A stretch of DNA of 26,088 nucleotides from an uncultured Gluconobacter sp. (GTDB lineage Bacteria > Pseudomonadota > Alphaproteobacteria > Acetobacterales > Acetobacteraceae): contig CALFLO010000125.1 of the NCBI GenBank assembly GCA_937880175.1, forward strand, positions 1 through 26,088. Direction: 5' to 3'. Position numbers and translations under genes: made by a program. Under the pieces are notes generated by a model. The model saw nothing but the letters and a program-made list of their open reading frames with translations, ran no database searches and was not told the DNA's origin. Every line of letters starts with the position of its first letter. The first letter of the stretch is position 1. This document shows, in pieces, positions 7,487 to 14,166 of this stretch.

Positions 7487-8749
7487 TTAGGGGTGTTTCA
7501 GCGCCTCGGCCATTTTCGTGTGGTCGAGGCGCTTTTCCCATGCCGCAATCAGGACCGGCGCCACGCAGTTGCCTGCAAAATTGCCGACTGCCCGGGCAAT
7601 TCCCGCGAACCAGTCTACGGCCAGCAGCATGACCAGACTCGCGGGCGGAATGGAGGGGACGCTTGCGAGTGTTGCGGCCAGAATGACGATCGCAAAACCT
7701 GGAATTCCGTGCGCGCCTTTGGATGTGACGAGGGCCGTCACCAGCAGGGTCGCGATCTGCCAGACTGTCAGATGGGTGCCGGTTGCGTTGGCCAGAAAGA
7801 TGACCGCCATTCCCAGATAAATCGACAGTGCGTCCAGATTGAGCGAATACCCGGCGGGCACCACGATTCCCACGACCTGACGCTCCACGCCGAGCTTTTC
7901 AAGCTTGGTCATCAGACTGGGCAGAACCGCGTCCGACGCCGTCGTGGTGGCGACAATCAGCAGTTCTTCACGGAAATAACGTGCGAACCGCAGCGGATTG
8001 ACGCCTGCAAGCCGTAGCCCCCCGCCCAGCGCGCCGACGAGAAAGAGCCCCACCAGCAGGAAATACAGGGCGGTAAATCCGGCCAGATGCCCGATCGTCT
8101 CCAGCCCGTAACGTGCTGTCGTCGTCACCATGGCCCCGAACACACCCAGAGGGGCTATGCGGATGATGATGCCCATCATGCGCGAAAAAAGCTCGGAGAT
8201 ACTCTCGATCAGGCGGACCAGAGGGGCGCCGCGCTCCCCCATGCCACTCAGGCAGCATCCGGCAAAAATCGCGAAGACGAGAATCTGAAGCACATTCCCC
8301 TGTGCGAAAGCTTCTGCGGGGGTATGGGGAACGAGCGAGAGCAGGAAGCCGCTGATACCATTCGCCCGCAGGTTCTGCGCATGGCCGCCATAGGACGCGA
8401 TCATCCGCGCATCTTCGGCGGTCGGGACGAACCCGACGCCTTTACCGATGCCAAGTCCCATCGCGACCAGAACCGCCACGCCAAGCGCGAGCGTCGTCAT
8501 GATCTCGAAATACAGGAGGGCCTGTCCCCCTAGCCGTCCGACTGTTTTCAGCGATCCGGCCCCGAGAATCCCAAGTGTTACGATACAGAACAGCAGCGGC
8601 CCGACCGCCATGATGATGAGGCGCATGAACAGCGCCGTCATCCAGCCCACATCATCCGCCAGGGCCGGGAAGAACAGTCCGGCGCCAAGCCCCAGAACCG
8701 TCGCCAGCACGACCTGCGCGAACAGGTTTCCGCCCAGATACCTCACCAT
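7487..8749 (-). CDS. Dicarboxylate:cation symporter, DctA/GltP family (DAACS)
   Basis: 420-residue inner-membrane carrier with about eight membrane helices and two re-entrant loops. Family motifs are present: AGYSLNLDALSIYLGMAVIF, then TSKGAHGIPGFAIVILAATL, and near the end RAVGNFAGNCVAPVLIAAWE. The Gly-Asn in the last motif resembles C4-dicarboxylate carriers (DctA) more than glutamate carriers, which have Asp there. Its start codon overlaps the stop of the preceding hpxW-like gene by 7 bases (ATGGTGA), so it is co-transcribed and translationally coupled. Context suggests that it imports a carboxylate of the ureide pathway (allantoate, oxalurate or oxamate), but a plain dicarboxylate such as succinate cannot be excluded. 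Confidence 0.9.
   Translation of the reverse strand: MVRYLGGNLFAQVVLATVLGLGAGLFFPALADDVGWMTALFMRLIIMAVGPLLFCIVTLGILGAGSLKTVGRLGGQALLYFEIMTTLALGVAVLVAMGLGIGKGVGFVPTAEDARMIASYGGHAQNLRANGISGFLLSLVPHTPAEAFAQGNVLQILVFAIFAGCCLSGMGERGAPLVRLIESISELFSRMMGIIIRIAPLGVFGAMVTTTARYGLETIGHLAGFTALYFLLVGLFLVGALGGGLRLAGVNPLRFARYFREELLIVATTTASDAVLPSLMTKLEKLGVERQVVGIVVPAGYSLNLDALSIYLGMAVIFLANATGTHLTVWQIATLLVTALVTSKGAHGIPGFAIVILAATLASVPSIPPASLVMLLAVDWFAGIARAVGNFAGNCVAPVLIAAWEKRLDHTKMAEALKHP
7500..7536 (+). terminator. Intrinsic terminator for the amidase transcript, inside the 3' coding end of the convergent transporter gene
   Basis: AGCGCCTCGGCCA (7500-7512) pairs with TGGTCGAGGCGCT (7521-7533), 13 bp with one G-U pair and an 8-nt loop, ending in a TTTT tract (7533-7536) on the + strand. 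It starts 15 bases after the amidase stop and lies wholly inside codons for the last residues of the - strand transporter. On the - strand no T tract follows, so it should act in one direction only. Confidence 0.72.
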
Positions 8750-10335
8750 GCGGCAACGGACCCGTCGCTGCGCGGATCGGTCGCGCCTTCGAGGCGTCCG
8801 TTTTCGTGACGGACCAGCGCGCCTGCATGGCCCATGATGATGGACTGTTCAGGGAGTGCCTCGACCGTATGCCCGGCGGCTTCAAGCTGTGACATGACGT
8901 CCGGACTGAATCCCGGCTCCACCTTGAGGGACAGGCTCTCGTCTCCCCAGGTCCGCCCGAGCAGCCAGCGCGGCCGACGGATGGCTTCCTGAAGCGGCAC
9001 GCCGTAGCGGACGTGACGGCTGAAGATCGCGGCCTGCGTCTGGGGCTGGCCTTCGCCGCCCATGGTGCCATAGACCATCGTCCGGCCATCCCGCAGCCGT
9101 CCCGCAGCCGGGTTGAGCGTATGGAACGGCTTGGCACCAGGGCGCAGGATGTTCCAGCCCGAATGGGCCAGCCGGAACGACGAGCCCCGGTTCTGCCAGA
9201 ACAGCCCGCTCTGCGGCAGCATCACGCCGGAGCCGAACTCGAAATACAGGCTCTGGATCATGCTGACCGCCACGCCATTGCGGTCAATCGCCCCCATCCA
9301 GGTCGTGTCGCCCCATTGTGTTTTCTCGGTCCAGGGCAGGGCGTGGGTCATGGAAATGCGGGACGCCATGGCCTCCAGCCGCGTCGGATCGGCCAGAAGT
9401 TCACGGGCCAGCGCTTCGGAGTGTTCGCTGCCATCCGTATGGCGGTTGCGATAGAGAAACGCCTGCTTGGTGGCTTCGACCAGACCGTGGACATGCGCAA
9501 AGCTCTCCGGCCCTTCCGCACGGTTCAGATGATCCGACAGGGCCAGAATGAGCAGCGAGGCCACGCCCTGTGTGGGGGGAGCGGTATTGTAAAGGAAGCC
9601 GTCGCTGGTCTGGACGTGGAGCGGTTCCTTGACCTCGGCACGATGCGCCAGAAGATCCAGCGACCGGACCGGACTGCCCGCTGCGGCGAGGTCCGCTGCC
9701 AGACTGCGCGCGAGCGGTCCATTATAGAAACTGCGCAACCCGTCCCGGTTCAGCATTTTCAGGGTCTGGGCCAGTTCGGGCGACTTGCGGATACTGCCTG
9801 CCGTCCAGGGGCAGCCTTCTGGGAAACAGATCCGCGCCAGCGTTGGATCCGACATCAGTTCCGGCTGTTTTTGTGCCAGAAGGGCGGCCTCGCTTTCGGA
9901 GACCACACGCCCGTTTTCCGCATAATGAATGGCATCGCGCAGCAGCCGGTCCAATGGAAGCGGATCGCGGATCTCGCCGCTCAGGTCCAGCGCCGTTTCC
10001 CAGCCCGAAACCGTTCCCGCCACCGTGTTGGCCGCGAGCCCCCCGCGCCAGGGAATGGTGGTGTGTCCGGCTTCGGCATAGAGCGCATGCTCCGCCCCCA
10101 TCGCCAGCGCGCCACAGGCATCAATGGCCACGGTTCGCCCGTCGGGATAACAGATCAGCCAGAATGCATCGCCCCCCAGCCCCGTCATGTGCGGATAGAC
10201 GACTGCCAGTGTGGAGGCGGTAGCCACGATTGCCTCGATCGCCGTCCCACCGTCACGTAGCACATCCAGCCCCGCCTGACTGGCGAGGTGGTGCGGAGAG
10301 GTCACCATTCCGCCAAGGGCGTTGGGTGTCAGCAT
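8743..10335 (-). CDS. Gamma-glutamyltransferase-fold Ntn hydrolase, probably oxamate amidohydrolase (HpxW-like)
   Basis: 530 residues. The gamma-glutamyltransferase fold is clear: GGMVTSPHHLASQAG near the N-terminus, YPHMTGLGGDAFW (48-59), and the autoprocessing site with nucleophile Thr344 (QWGDTTWMGAIDRNGVAVS), followed by the small-subunit motif SLYFEFGSGVMLPQSG. Two things differ from true glutathione-degrading enzymes. There is no signal peptide, so it should be cytoplasmic. The Arg-Glu motif that binds the glutamyl carboxylate is absent (VAIDACGALAMG stands there). In Klebsiella, HpxW of this fold hydrolyses oxamate to oxalate and ammonia, and the neighbours here are HpxX, HpxY, HpxK and HpxJ homologues. 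It follows lysR after 10 bases and overlaps the transporter gene. Confidence 0.82.
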   Translation of the reverse strand: MLTPNALGGMVTSPHHLASQAGLDVLRDGGTAIEAIVATASTLAVVYPHMTGLGGDAFWLICYPDGRTVAIDACGALAMGAEHALYAEAGHTTIPWRGGLAANTVAGTVSGWETALDLSGEIRDPLPLDRLLRDAIHYAENGRVVSESEAALLAQKQPELMSDPTLARICFPEGCPWTAGSIRKSPELAQTLKMLNRDGLRSFYNGPLARSLAADLAAAGSPVRSLDLLAHRAEVKEPLHVQTSDGFLYNTAPPTQGVASLLILALSDHLNRAEGPESFAHVHGLVEATKQAFLYRNRHTDGSEHSEALARELLADPTRLEAMASRISMTHALPWTEKTQWGDTTWMGAIDRNGVAVSMIQSLYFEFGSGVMLPQSGLFWQNRGSSFRLAHSGWNILRPGAKPFHTLNPAAGRLRDGRTMVYGTMGGEGQPQTQAAIFSRHVRYGVPLQEAIRRPRWLLGRTWGDESLSLKVEPGFSPDVMSQLEAAGHTVEALPEQSIIMGHAGALVRHENGRLEGATDPRSDGSVAAW

Positions 10336-10345
10336 GGCGGTGTCC

Positions 10346-11230
10346 TCAAAGGGGCATGAGATCGGGTTGCAGGCGCGGAATATGGGCGCAGAGCGTCCGG
10401 ATCAGCAGATTTTCGGGGCCCTGCGCGGTCTGATGTCGGGTCGAAGCGATGAACTCTACCTGCGGCATTTCCGGCAACAGTCCCAGGGCGCAATGCGGCA
10501 GATGTTCCGCATTGCGCAGGAAGGCGGGCTGCGGTGTCACGCCATACCCGGCCCGCACAGCTGCCAGAAGCGCGCCCAGACTCCCGCTGGTAAAGGCCAG
10601 ATGCCAGGCGCGGCCGGCCTTGTTGAGCGTCTCGATCGCCAGCCGCCGGGTGACGCTGCCATCGGGGAACGTCACAAGCGGAATGGACTGCTCGGCCGGA
10701 AATTCCGCCCCCGCAGGTGCATACCAGCGCATGTCCTCGGTCCAGAGCTTCTGGCCGCGCGTCTCTGTCGTGCGTCGCATTCCGCACCACACATCCAGTT
10801 CTCCCTGATCCAGCAGCCGGGCCAGAGAGGCTGACAGCCCGACGGTCATCGTGATCTGGAGCAGGGGATGTGAGGCGCGGAACGTCCCCAGAATTTCGGG
10901 AAACCGCGTCAGAAGCAGATCCTCCGTAACACCCAAACGGATCGTTCCGCGTGGTGTCTCCTGCCGGAAACGGGAGAGGATGTTGTCCTCGCATTGCAGA
11001 AGGTGCCGGGCCAGACCGATGAGCGCCATGCCGTCCTCGGTCAGCCGCACGCTCTTGGTGCTCCGGGCCAGAAGGCGCGTGCCAAGCTGCTCCTCCAGCC
11101 GGCTGACATGCTGGCTGATGGTGGACTGGCTCACCCCCTGGCTCTGTGCGGCAGACGTGAAATGCAGCGTCTCCGCAACCGCGAGAAAGGATTGCAGATG
11201 GAACGGATCGAGATGCATCTGATCTTTCAT
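10346..11230 (-). CDS. LysR-type transcriptional regulator of the ureide cluster
   Basis: 294 residues with an N-terminal winged helix-turn-helix (LQSFLAVAETLHFTSAAQSQ, then GVSQSTISQHVSRLEEQLG) and a C-terminal effector-binding domain (PRGTIRLGVTEDLLL onward). LysR regulators usually sit divergent to the genes they control and bind a pathway intermediate. Here the divergent genes are the allantoate amidohydrolase and the aminotransferase, and the downstream co-transcribed genes are the hpxW-like enzyme and the transporter. ATG 11230 is chosen because the helix-turn-helix then begins at the usual distance and a 7-bp dyad sits directly upstream. Starts at 11248 and 11218 are alternatives. No start has a strong Shine-Dalgarno. 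Possibly autoregulated. Confidence 0.9.
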   Translation of the reverse strand: MKDQMHLDPFHLQSFLAVAETLHFTSAAQSQGVSQSTISQHVSRLEEQLGTRLLARSTKSVRLTEDGMALIGLARHLLQCEDNILSRFRQETPRGTIRLGVTEDLLLTRFPEILGTFRASHPLLQITMTVGLSASLARLLDQGELDVWCGMRRTTETRGQKLWTEDMRWYAPAGAEFPAEQSIPLVTFPDGSVTRRLAIETLNKAGRAWHLAFTSGSLGALLAAVRAGYGVTPQPAFLRNAEHLPHCALGLLPEMPQVEFIASTRHQTAQGPENLLIRTLCAHIPRLQPDLMPL

Positions 11231-11258
11231 GCCAATATGTGTGACCATATTTATTGGC
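11231..11258. promoter_or_regulatory. Candidate LysR operator: perfect dyad in the divergent intergenic region
   Basis: GCCAATA (11231-11237) and TATTGGC (11252-11258) form a perfect inverted repeat with a 14-base spacer. A smaller dyad, ATATG-N6-CATAT (11235-11250), lies inside it. The site abuts the lysR start codon and ends 75 bases before the hpxK-like ATG, as expected for an operator that represses lysR and activates the divergent genes. It is AT-rich in a GC-rich setting. A clean T-N11-A box is not evident. Confidence 0.5.
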
Positions 11259-11333
11259 AGGTCAACTTGATCTGCCTCCGTTATGAGCGCAAAGTTTCCC
11301 TTCCTTAACACATCCCGCCGGACAGGAGCCCCC

Positions 11334-12569
11334 ATGACAGCCCACGGAGCCCGCGCCGTAGAGCGGTGTCGTATCCTCGCGGATGTTCCCTTCAGCGAAA
11401 CACCGGGCAGTCTGTTCCGTTTCTGGCTCGGTCCTGCCTATCAGCGTACCCTCACACAGGTCGGGCAATGGATGGAAGAGGCTGGTCTGACCATCCGCAG
11501 CGATGCCGCCGGAAGCCTCATCGGACGTTACGAAGGTCTCACGCCCGGCGCTCCGGCCCTGATGATCGGCTCCCATCTTGATACTGTCCGCAACGGCGGA
11601 GCCTTCGACGGCAATCTGGGTGTCATGCTGGGGATCGAACTTGTTTCCGCCCTGAATGAAGAGGGCATGCGCCTGCCATTTGCCATTGAAGTCATGGGGT
11701 TCGGAGACGAAGAGGGGTCGCGTTTCGCCGCCCCCATGATCTGCTCCCGCGCCATGGCCGGTCTGATCGACTCCATCCCTGATGGCATGATGGATGTGTC
11801 CGGCATAACCATGGCTGAAGCCATGAACCGCTATGGTCTCGATCCCGCCCGTCTGAGCGAAGCTGCCCGTCGTCCGGATGAACTGATCGCCTATATCGAA
11901 CCCCATATCGAGCAGGGACCTGCCATCGAGAGTGCGGATGGCGAGATCGGCGTCGTCACGGCCATCGCTGCCCAGACCCGTCAGCGCGTGACCGTCACCG
12001 GCCAGTCTGACCATGCGGGCACGACTCCCATGACCATGCGTCAGGATGCCCTGACGGCTGCTGCTGAAATGATCCTCGCGGTTGAACGCAGCGGCGCGTC
12101 AGGCGGCGCCACGCAGGTTGCCACTGTGGGTCAGATCGACGTTACCCCGAACACGTCGAATGTCATTCCCGGCGAAGTCTGCTTCTCGCTGGATATGCGG
12201 GCTGAAACCAATGAAGCCCGCGATGCCATGGCCGAGGCGATCCGCACGGATCTGCGGGCTATCGCGGCGCGGCGTGGCGTCGGCATCACATTCGATACGC
12301 CCCAGTATCTGCCTGCTGCCGCCTGTGCGCCTGAACTGGTGGACGGTCTGGCGCGGGCTGTCACGAGCGTCACCGGCCGTCCGGCCCAGCGTCTTCTGAG
12401 TGGCGCGGGACACGACGCCATGGCCATGGTCGATCTTTGCCCGATGGGGATGCTCTTCATCCGCAGTCCCGGCGGCCTTAGCCACCACCCCGATGAAACC
12501 GTCCGCGTGGGAGACGTTGATCTCGCCCATCGTGCCCTGCTTGCTTTCGTCAAGGAGTTCCAGTCATGA
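11334..12569 (+). CDS. Allantoate amidohydrolase (HpxK/AllC-like; M20 hydantoinase/carbamoylase family)
   Basis: 411 residues, M20-type metallohydrolase. Likely ligands of the paired metal site are His81 and Asp92 (GSHLDTVRNGGAFDGNLG), Glu126/127 (GFGDEEGSRF), His191 (EPHIEQGP) and His384/385 (PGGLSHHPDE). The lid/dimerisation domain contains GQSDHAGTTPMTMRQDA. The family includes allantoate amidohydrolase, N-carbamoyl amino-acid hydrolase and ureidoglycolate hydrolase. The translationally coupled ureidoglycine aminotransferase favours allantoate, giving ureidoglycine, ammonia and CO2. ATG 11334 has AGGAG 5 bases upstream. The frame opens at 11283, but that start has no Shine-Dalgarno. The stop overlaps the next start by 4 bases (ATGA). 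Confidence 0.85.
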   Translation: MTAHGARAVERCRILADVPFSETPGSLFRFWLGPAYQRTLTQVGQWMEEAGLTIRSDAAGSLIGRYEGLTPGAPALMIGSHLDTVRNGGAFDGNLGVMLGIELVSALNEEGMRLPFAIEVMGFGDEEGSRFAAPMICSRAMAGLIDSIPDGMMDVSGITMAEAMNRYGLDPARLSEAARRPDELIAYIEPHIEQGPAIESADGEIGVVTAIAAQTRQRVTVTGQSDHAGTTPMTMRQDALTAAAEMILAVERSGASGGATQVATVGQIDVTPNTSNVIPGEVCFSLDMRAETNEARDAMAEAIRTDLRAIAARRGVGITFDTPQYLPAAACAPELVDGLARAVTSVTGRPAQRLLSGAGHDAMAMVDLCPMGMLFIRSPGGLSHHPDETVRVGDVDLAHRALLAFVKEFQS

Positions 12570-13798
12570 GTCAGCCCGCAACATTCGCCCAGCTTGATCC
12601 GCCGTCCCGCCTGCTGATGGGGGCGGGGCCGACCAACGTCCATCCGCGCATCCTGCGTGCCATGTCCTATGACGTGATCGGCCAGATGGACCCGGAAATG
12701 ACCGCTTATATGGATGAGGTCATGGCCCTGTACCGTGAGGTCTTCCGCACGAAGAACCACTGGACGCTGCTGGTGAACGGCTCAGCCCGTTCCGCGATTG
12801 AGGCCGCTCTGGTGTCGCTGGTCTCGCCCGGTATGAAGGTCGTCATCCCGCGCTTCGGTCGCTTTGGCCTGCTGCTGACGGAAATCGTTCATCGCTGCGG
12901 TGGTATCCCCTGCACGGTGGACGTGGACTGGGGGCAGGTCGTCGATCCGGCGCTCATCGAAGCCGCCATCATCGCGCACAAACCCGGTCTGGTTGCCTGT
13001 GTCCATGGCGATACGTCGACCACCACGGCCCAGCCGCTCGAAGAGATCGGCCGCATCTGCCGCAAACATGACGTGCTGTTCTATGTGGACGCCACCGCCA
13101 CCCTCGGCGGCATGACGTTCGAGACCGATGCCTGGAACATCGACGTTGCCACGGCCGGGCTTCAGAAGTGCCTGAACGGGCCGCCGGGCTCCGCCCCCAT
13201 CACGCTGTCCGATCGCGCTGTCGCCGCGATTCTCAAGCGCCGCCATGACGAAGCCGGAATTGCGACCGGGCAGGCGCAGGGCGACGGCCCGGTCATCCAG
13301 TCGAACTATTTCGATCTGGCGATGCTGATGAACTACTGGTCCCCGGCACGGATGAACCATCACACCGAAGCCACCTCCATGCTCTACGCCGCGCGTGAAA
13401 CGGCGCGTCTGGTTGTCGAAGAAGGCGTGGAAGCCCGTGTTGCGCGTCATGTAAGGGCTGGGCGCGCGATGGTCGCTGGCCTGCGGGCGATGGGCCTGAA
13501 AGTTTACGGCGATGACACCACCCGCATGAGCAATGTGACCGGCGTCTGGGTTCCGGAAGGCGTGGACAATGCCCGCATCCGTCAGCTCATGCGCGATGAT
13601 TTCGGGATCGAGATCGTCTCGTCCTTTGGCCCGCTGACCGGCAAGATCTGGCGCATCGGGGCGATGGGAATCAATGCCCGCAAGGACAAGGTTCTGCTCA
13701 CGCTCGCCGCTCTCGATTCCGTGCTGGCCAGCGAAGGCGTGACGCTCAATCGTGGCGCAGGCGTGGATGCCGCCCGCGTCGCGTGGGACGCTGCCTGA
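12566..13798 (+). CDS. (S)-ureidoglycine-glyoxylate aminotransferase (HpxJ/PucG-like), class V PLP enzyme
   Basis: 410 residues, a complete fold-type I aminotransferase. Lys201 (ATAGLQKCLNGPPGSAP) should hold PLP, with Asp175 (FYVDATATLGG) at the pyridine nitrogen. UGXT enzymes transfer the amino group of ureidoglycine to glyoxylate, giving oxalurate and glycine. From memory, two residues separate UGXT from alanine-glyoxylate aminotransferases: a Gln and an Asn near positions 37 and 264 of PucG. Here Gln40 (DVIGQMDPEM) and Asn264 (ARMNHHTEAT) occupy matching contexts, supporting UGXT over serine/alanine-glyoxylate activity. Start overlaps the upstream stop (ATGA). The downstream gene converges with a gap of only 21 bases. 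Confidence 0.87.
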   Translation: MSQPATFAQLDPPSRLLMGAGPTNVHPRILRAMSYDVIGQMDPEMTAYMDEVMALYREVFRTKNHWTLLVNGSARSAIEAALVSLVSPGMKVVIPRFGRFGLLLTEIVHRCGGIPCTVDVDWGQVVDPALIEAAIIAHKPGLVACVHGDTSTTTAQPLEEIGRICRKHDVLFYVDATATLGGMTFETDAWNIDVATAGLQKCLNGPPGSAPITLSDRAVAAILKRRHDEAGIATGQAQGDGPVIQSNYFDLAMLMNYWSPARMNHHTEATSMLYAARETARLVVEEGVEARVARHVRAGRAMVAGLRAMGLKVYGDDTTRMSNVTGVWVPEGVDNARIRQLMRDDFGIEIVSSFGPLTGKIWRIGAMGINARKDKVLLTLAALDSVLASEGVTLNRGAGVDAARVAWDAA

Positions 13799-13828
13799 GT
13801 GATCTTCGGGCCGGAAGCCTCATTTTTT
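13796..13828 (+). terminator. Weak candidate terminator after the aminotransferase gene
   Basis: TGAG/CTCA and CTTC/GAAG can form an interrupted stem around a GGGCCG loop, followed by T6 (13823-13828). The stem is broken by an asymmetric internal loop, so confidence is low. A longer alternative, GGCCGGAA (13809-13816) with TTCCGGCC (13839-13846), spans the end of the convergent small gene. Confidence 0.33.
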
Positions 13829-14008
13829 CGGATGGTTTTTCCGGCCTGAACCGCTTTTCTTCCCGCCGCCGTCTTCCTTGTTGACGGTGGCCCAGGCCCG
13901 GCGCTCGGCCTCCTTCTCGGAGACGCCACGCTTTTCGTAGCTCTCTTCGATATGTTCGGCCTGGCGTTTCTGCTTGTCCGTATAGGCTGGCTTGTCTCCA
14001 CGAGGCAT
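13820..14008 (-). CDS. Small basic conserved protein of unknown function (62 aa)
   Basis: 62 residues, very rich in Lys, Arg and Glu, with no membrane segment. It begins MPRGDKPAYTDKQKRQAEHI, continues ESYEKRGVSEKEAERRAWAT and ends in a Gly/Lys-rich tail (GGGKKSGSGRKNHPKK). This short family recurs in alphaproteobacteria and is sometimes labelled plasmid stabilisation protein without good evidence. The charged helix plus basic flexible tail suggests nucleic-acid binding, which is inference. ATG 14008 has a near-perfect AGGAGG 8 bases upstream, among the best ribosome binding sites in the window, so it may be strongly expressed. It is convergent to the aminotransferase gene and divergent from ghrA. 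Confidence 0.78.
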   Translation of the reverse strand: MPRGDKPAYTDKQKRQAEHIEESYEKRGVSEKEAERRAWATVNKEDGGGKKSGSGRKNHPKK

Positions 14009-14130
14009 GGTTTTGCCCTCCTGCAAGAGATCCAGCCCCCTCTACGTCTCAACCCGGCCTGCGTTCCCGAGCGCCGTGTCCTACACAAACAGGTGTGCAG
14101 GGTTGATCCGAACGGCGCACGGCGCGAGCA

Positions 14131-14157
14131 TCTCCAGCATATATTTCCGGCTGGAGA
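14131..14157 (+). promoter_or_regulatory. Hairpin that sequesters the ghrA Shine-Dalgarno
   Basis: TCTCCAGC (14131-14138) and GCTGGAGA (14150-14157) are perfectly complementary around an 11-nt loop. A further GC/GC pair is possible around a bulged A. The GGAG in the right arm (14153-14156) is the only plausible ribosome binding site for the ATG at 14167, so folding of the mRNA would hide it. It could equally be a DNA operator dyad. Confidence 0.5.
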
Positions 14158-14166
14158 GCACGCAGA

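Noticed and set aside
9013..10260. 415-codon + strand frame opposite the hpxW-like gene
   Set aside because: Low-complexity Arg/Gln/His/Pro composition; antisense to an enzyme with intact catalytic motifs.
8743..10335. Annotation as a periplasmic glutathione-degrading gamma-glutamyltransferase
   Set aside because: No signal peptide and no Arg-Glu glutamyl-binding motif, and the neighbours belong to ureide catabolism.
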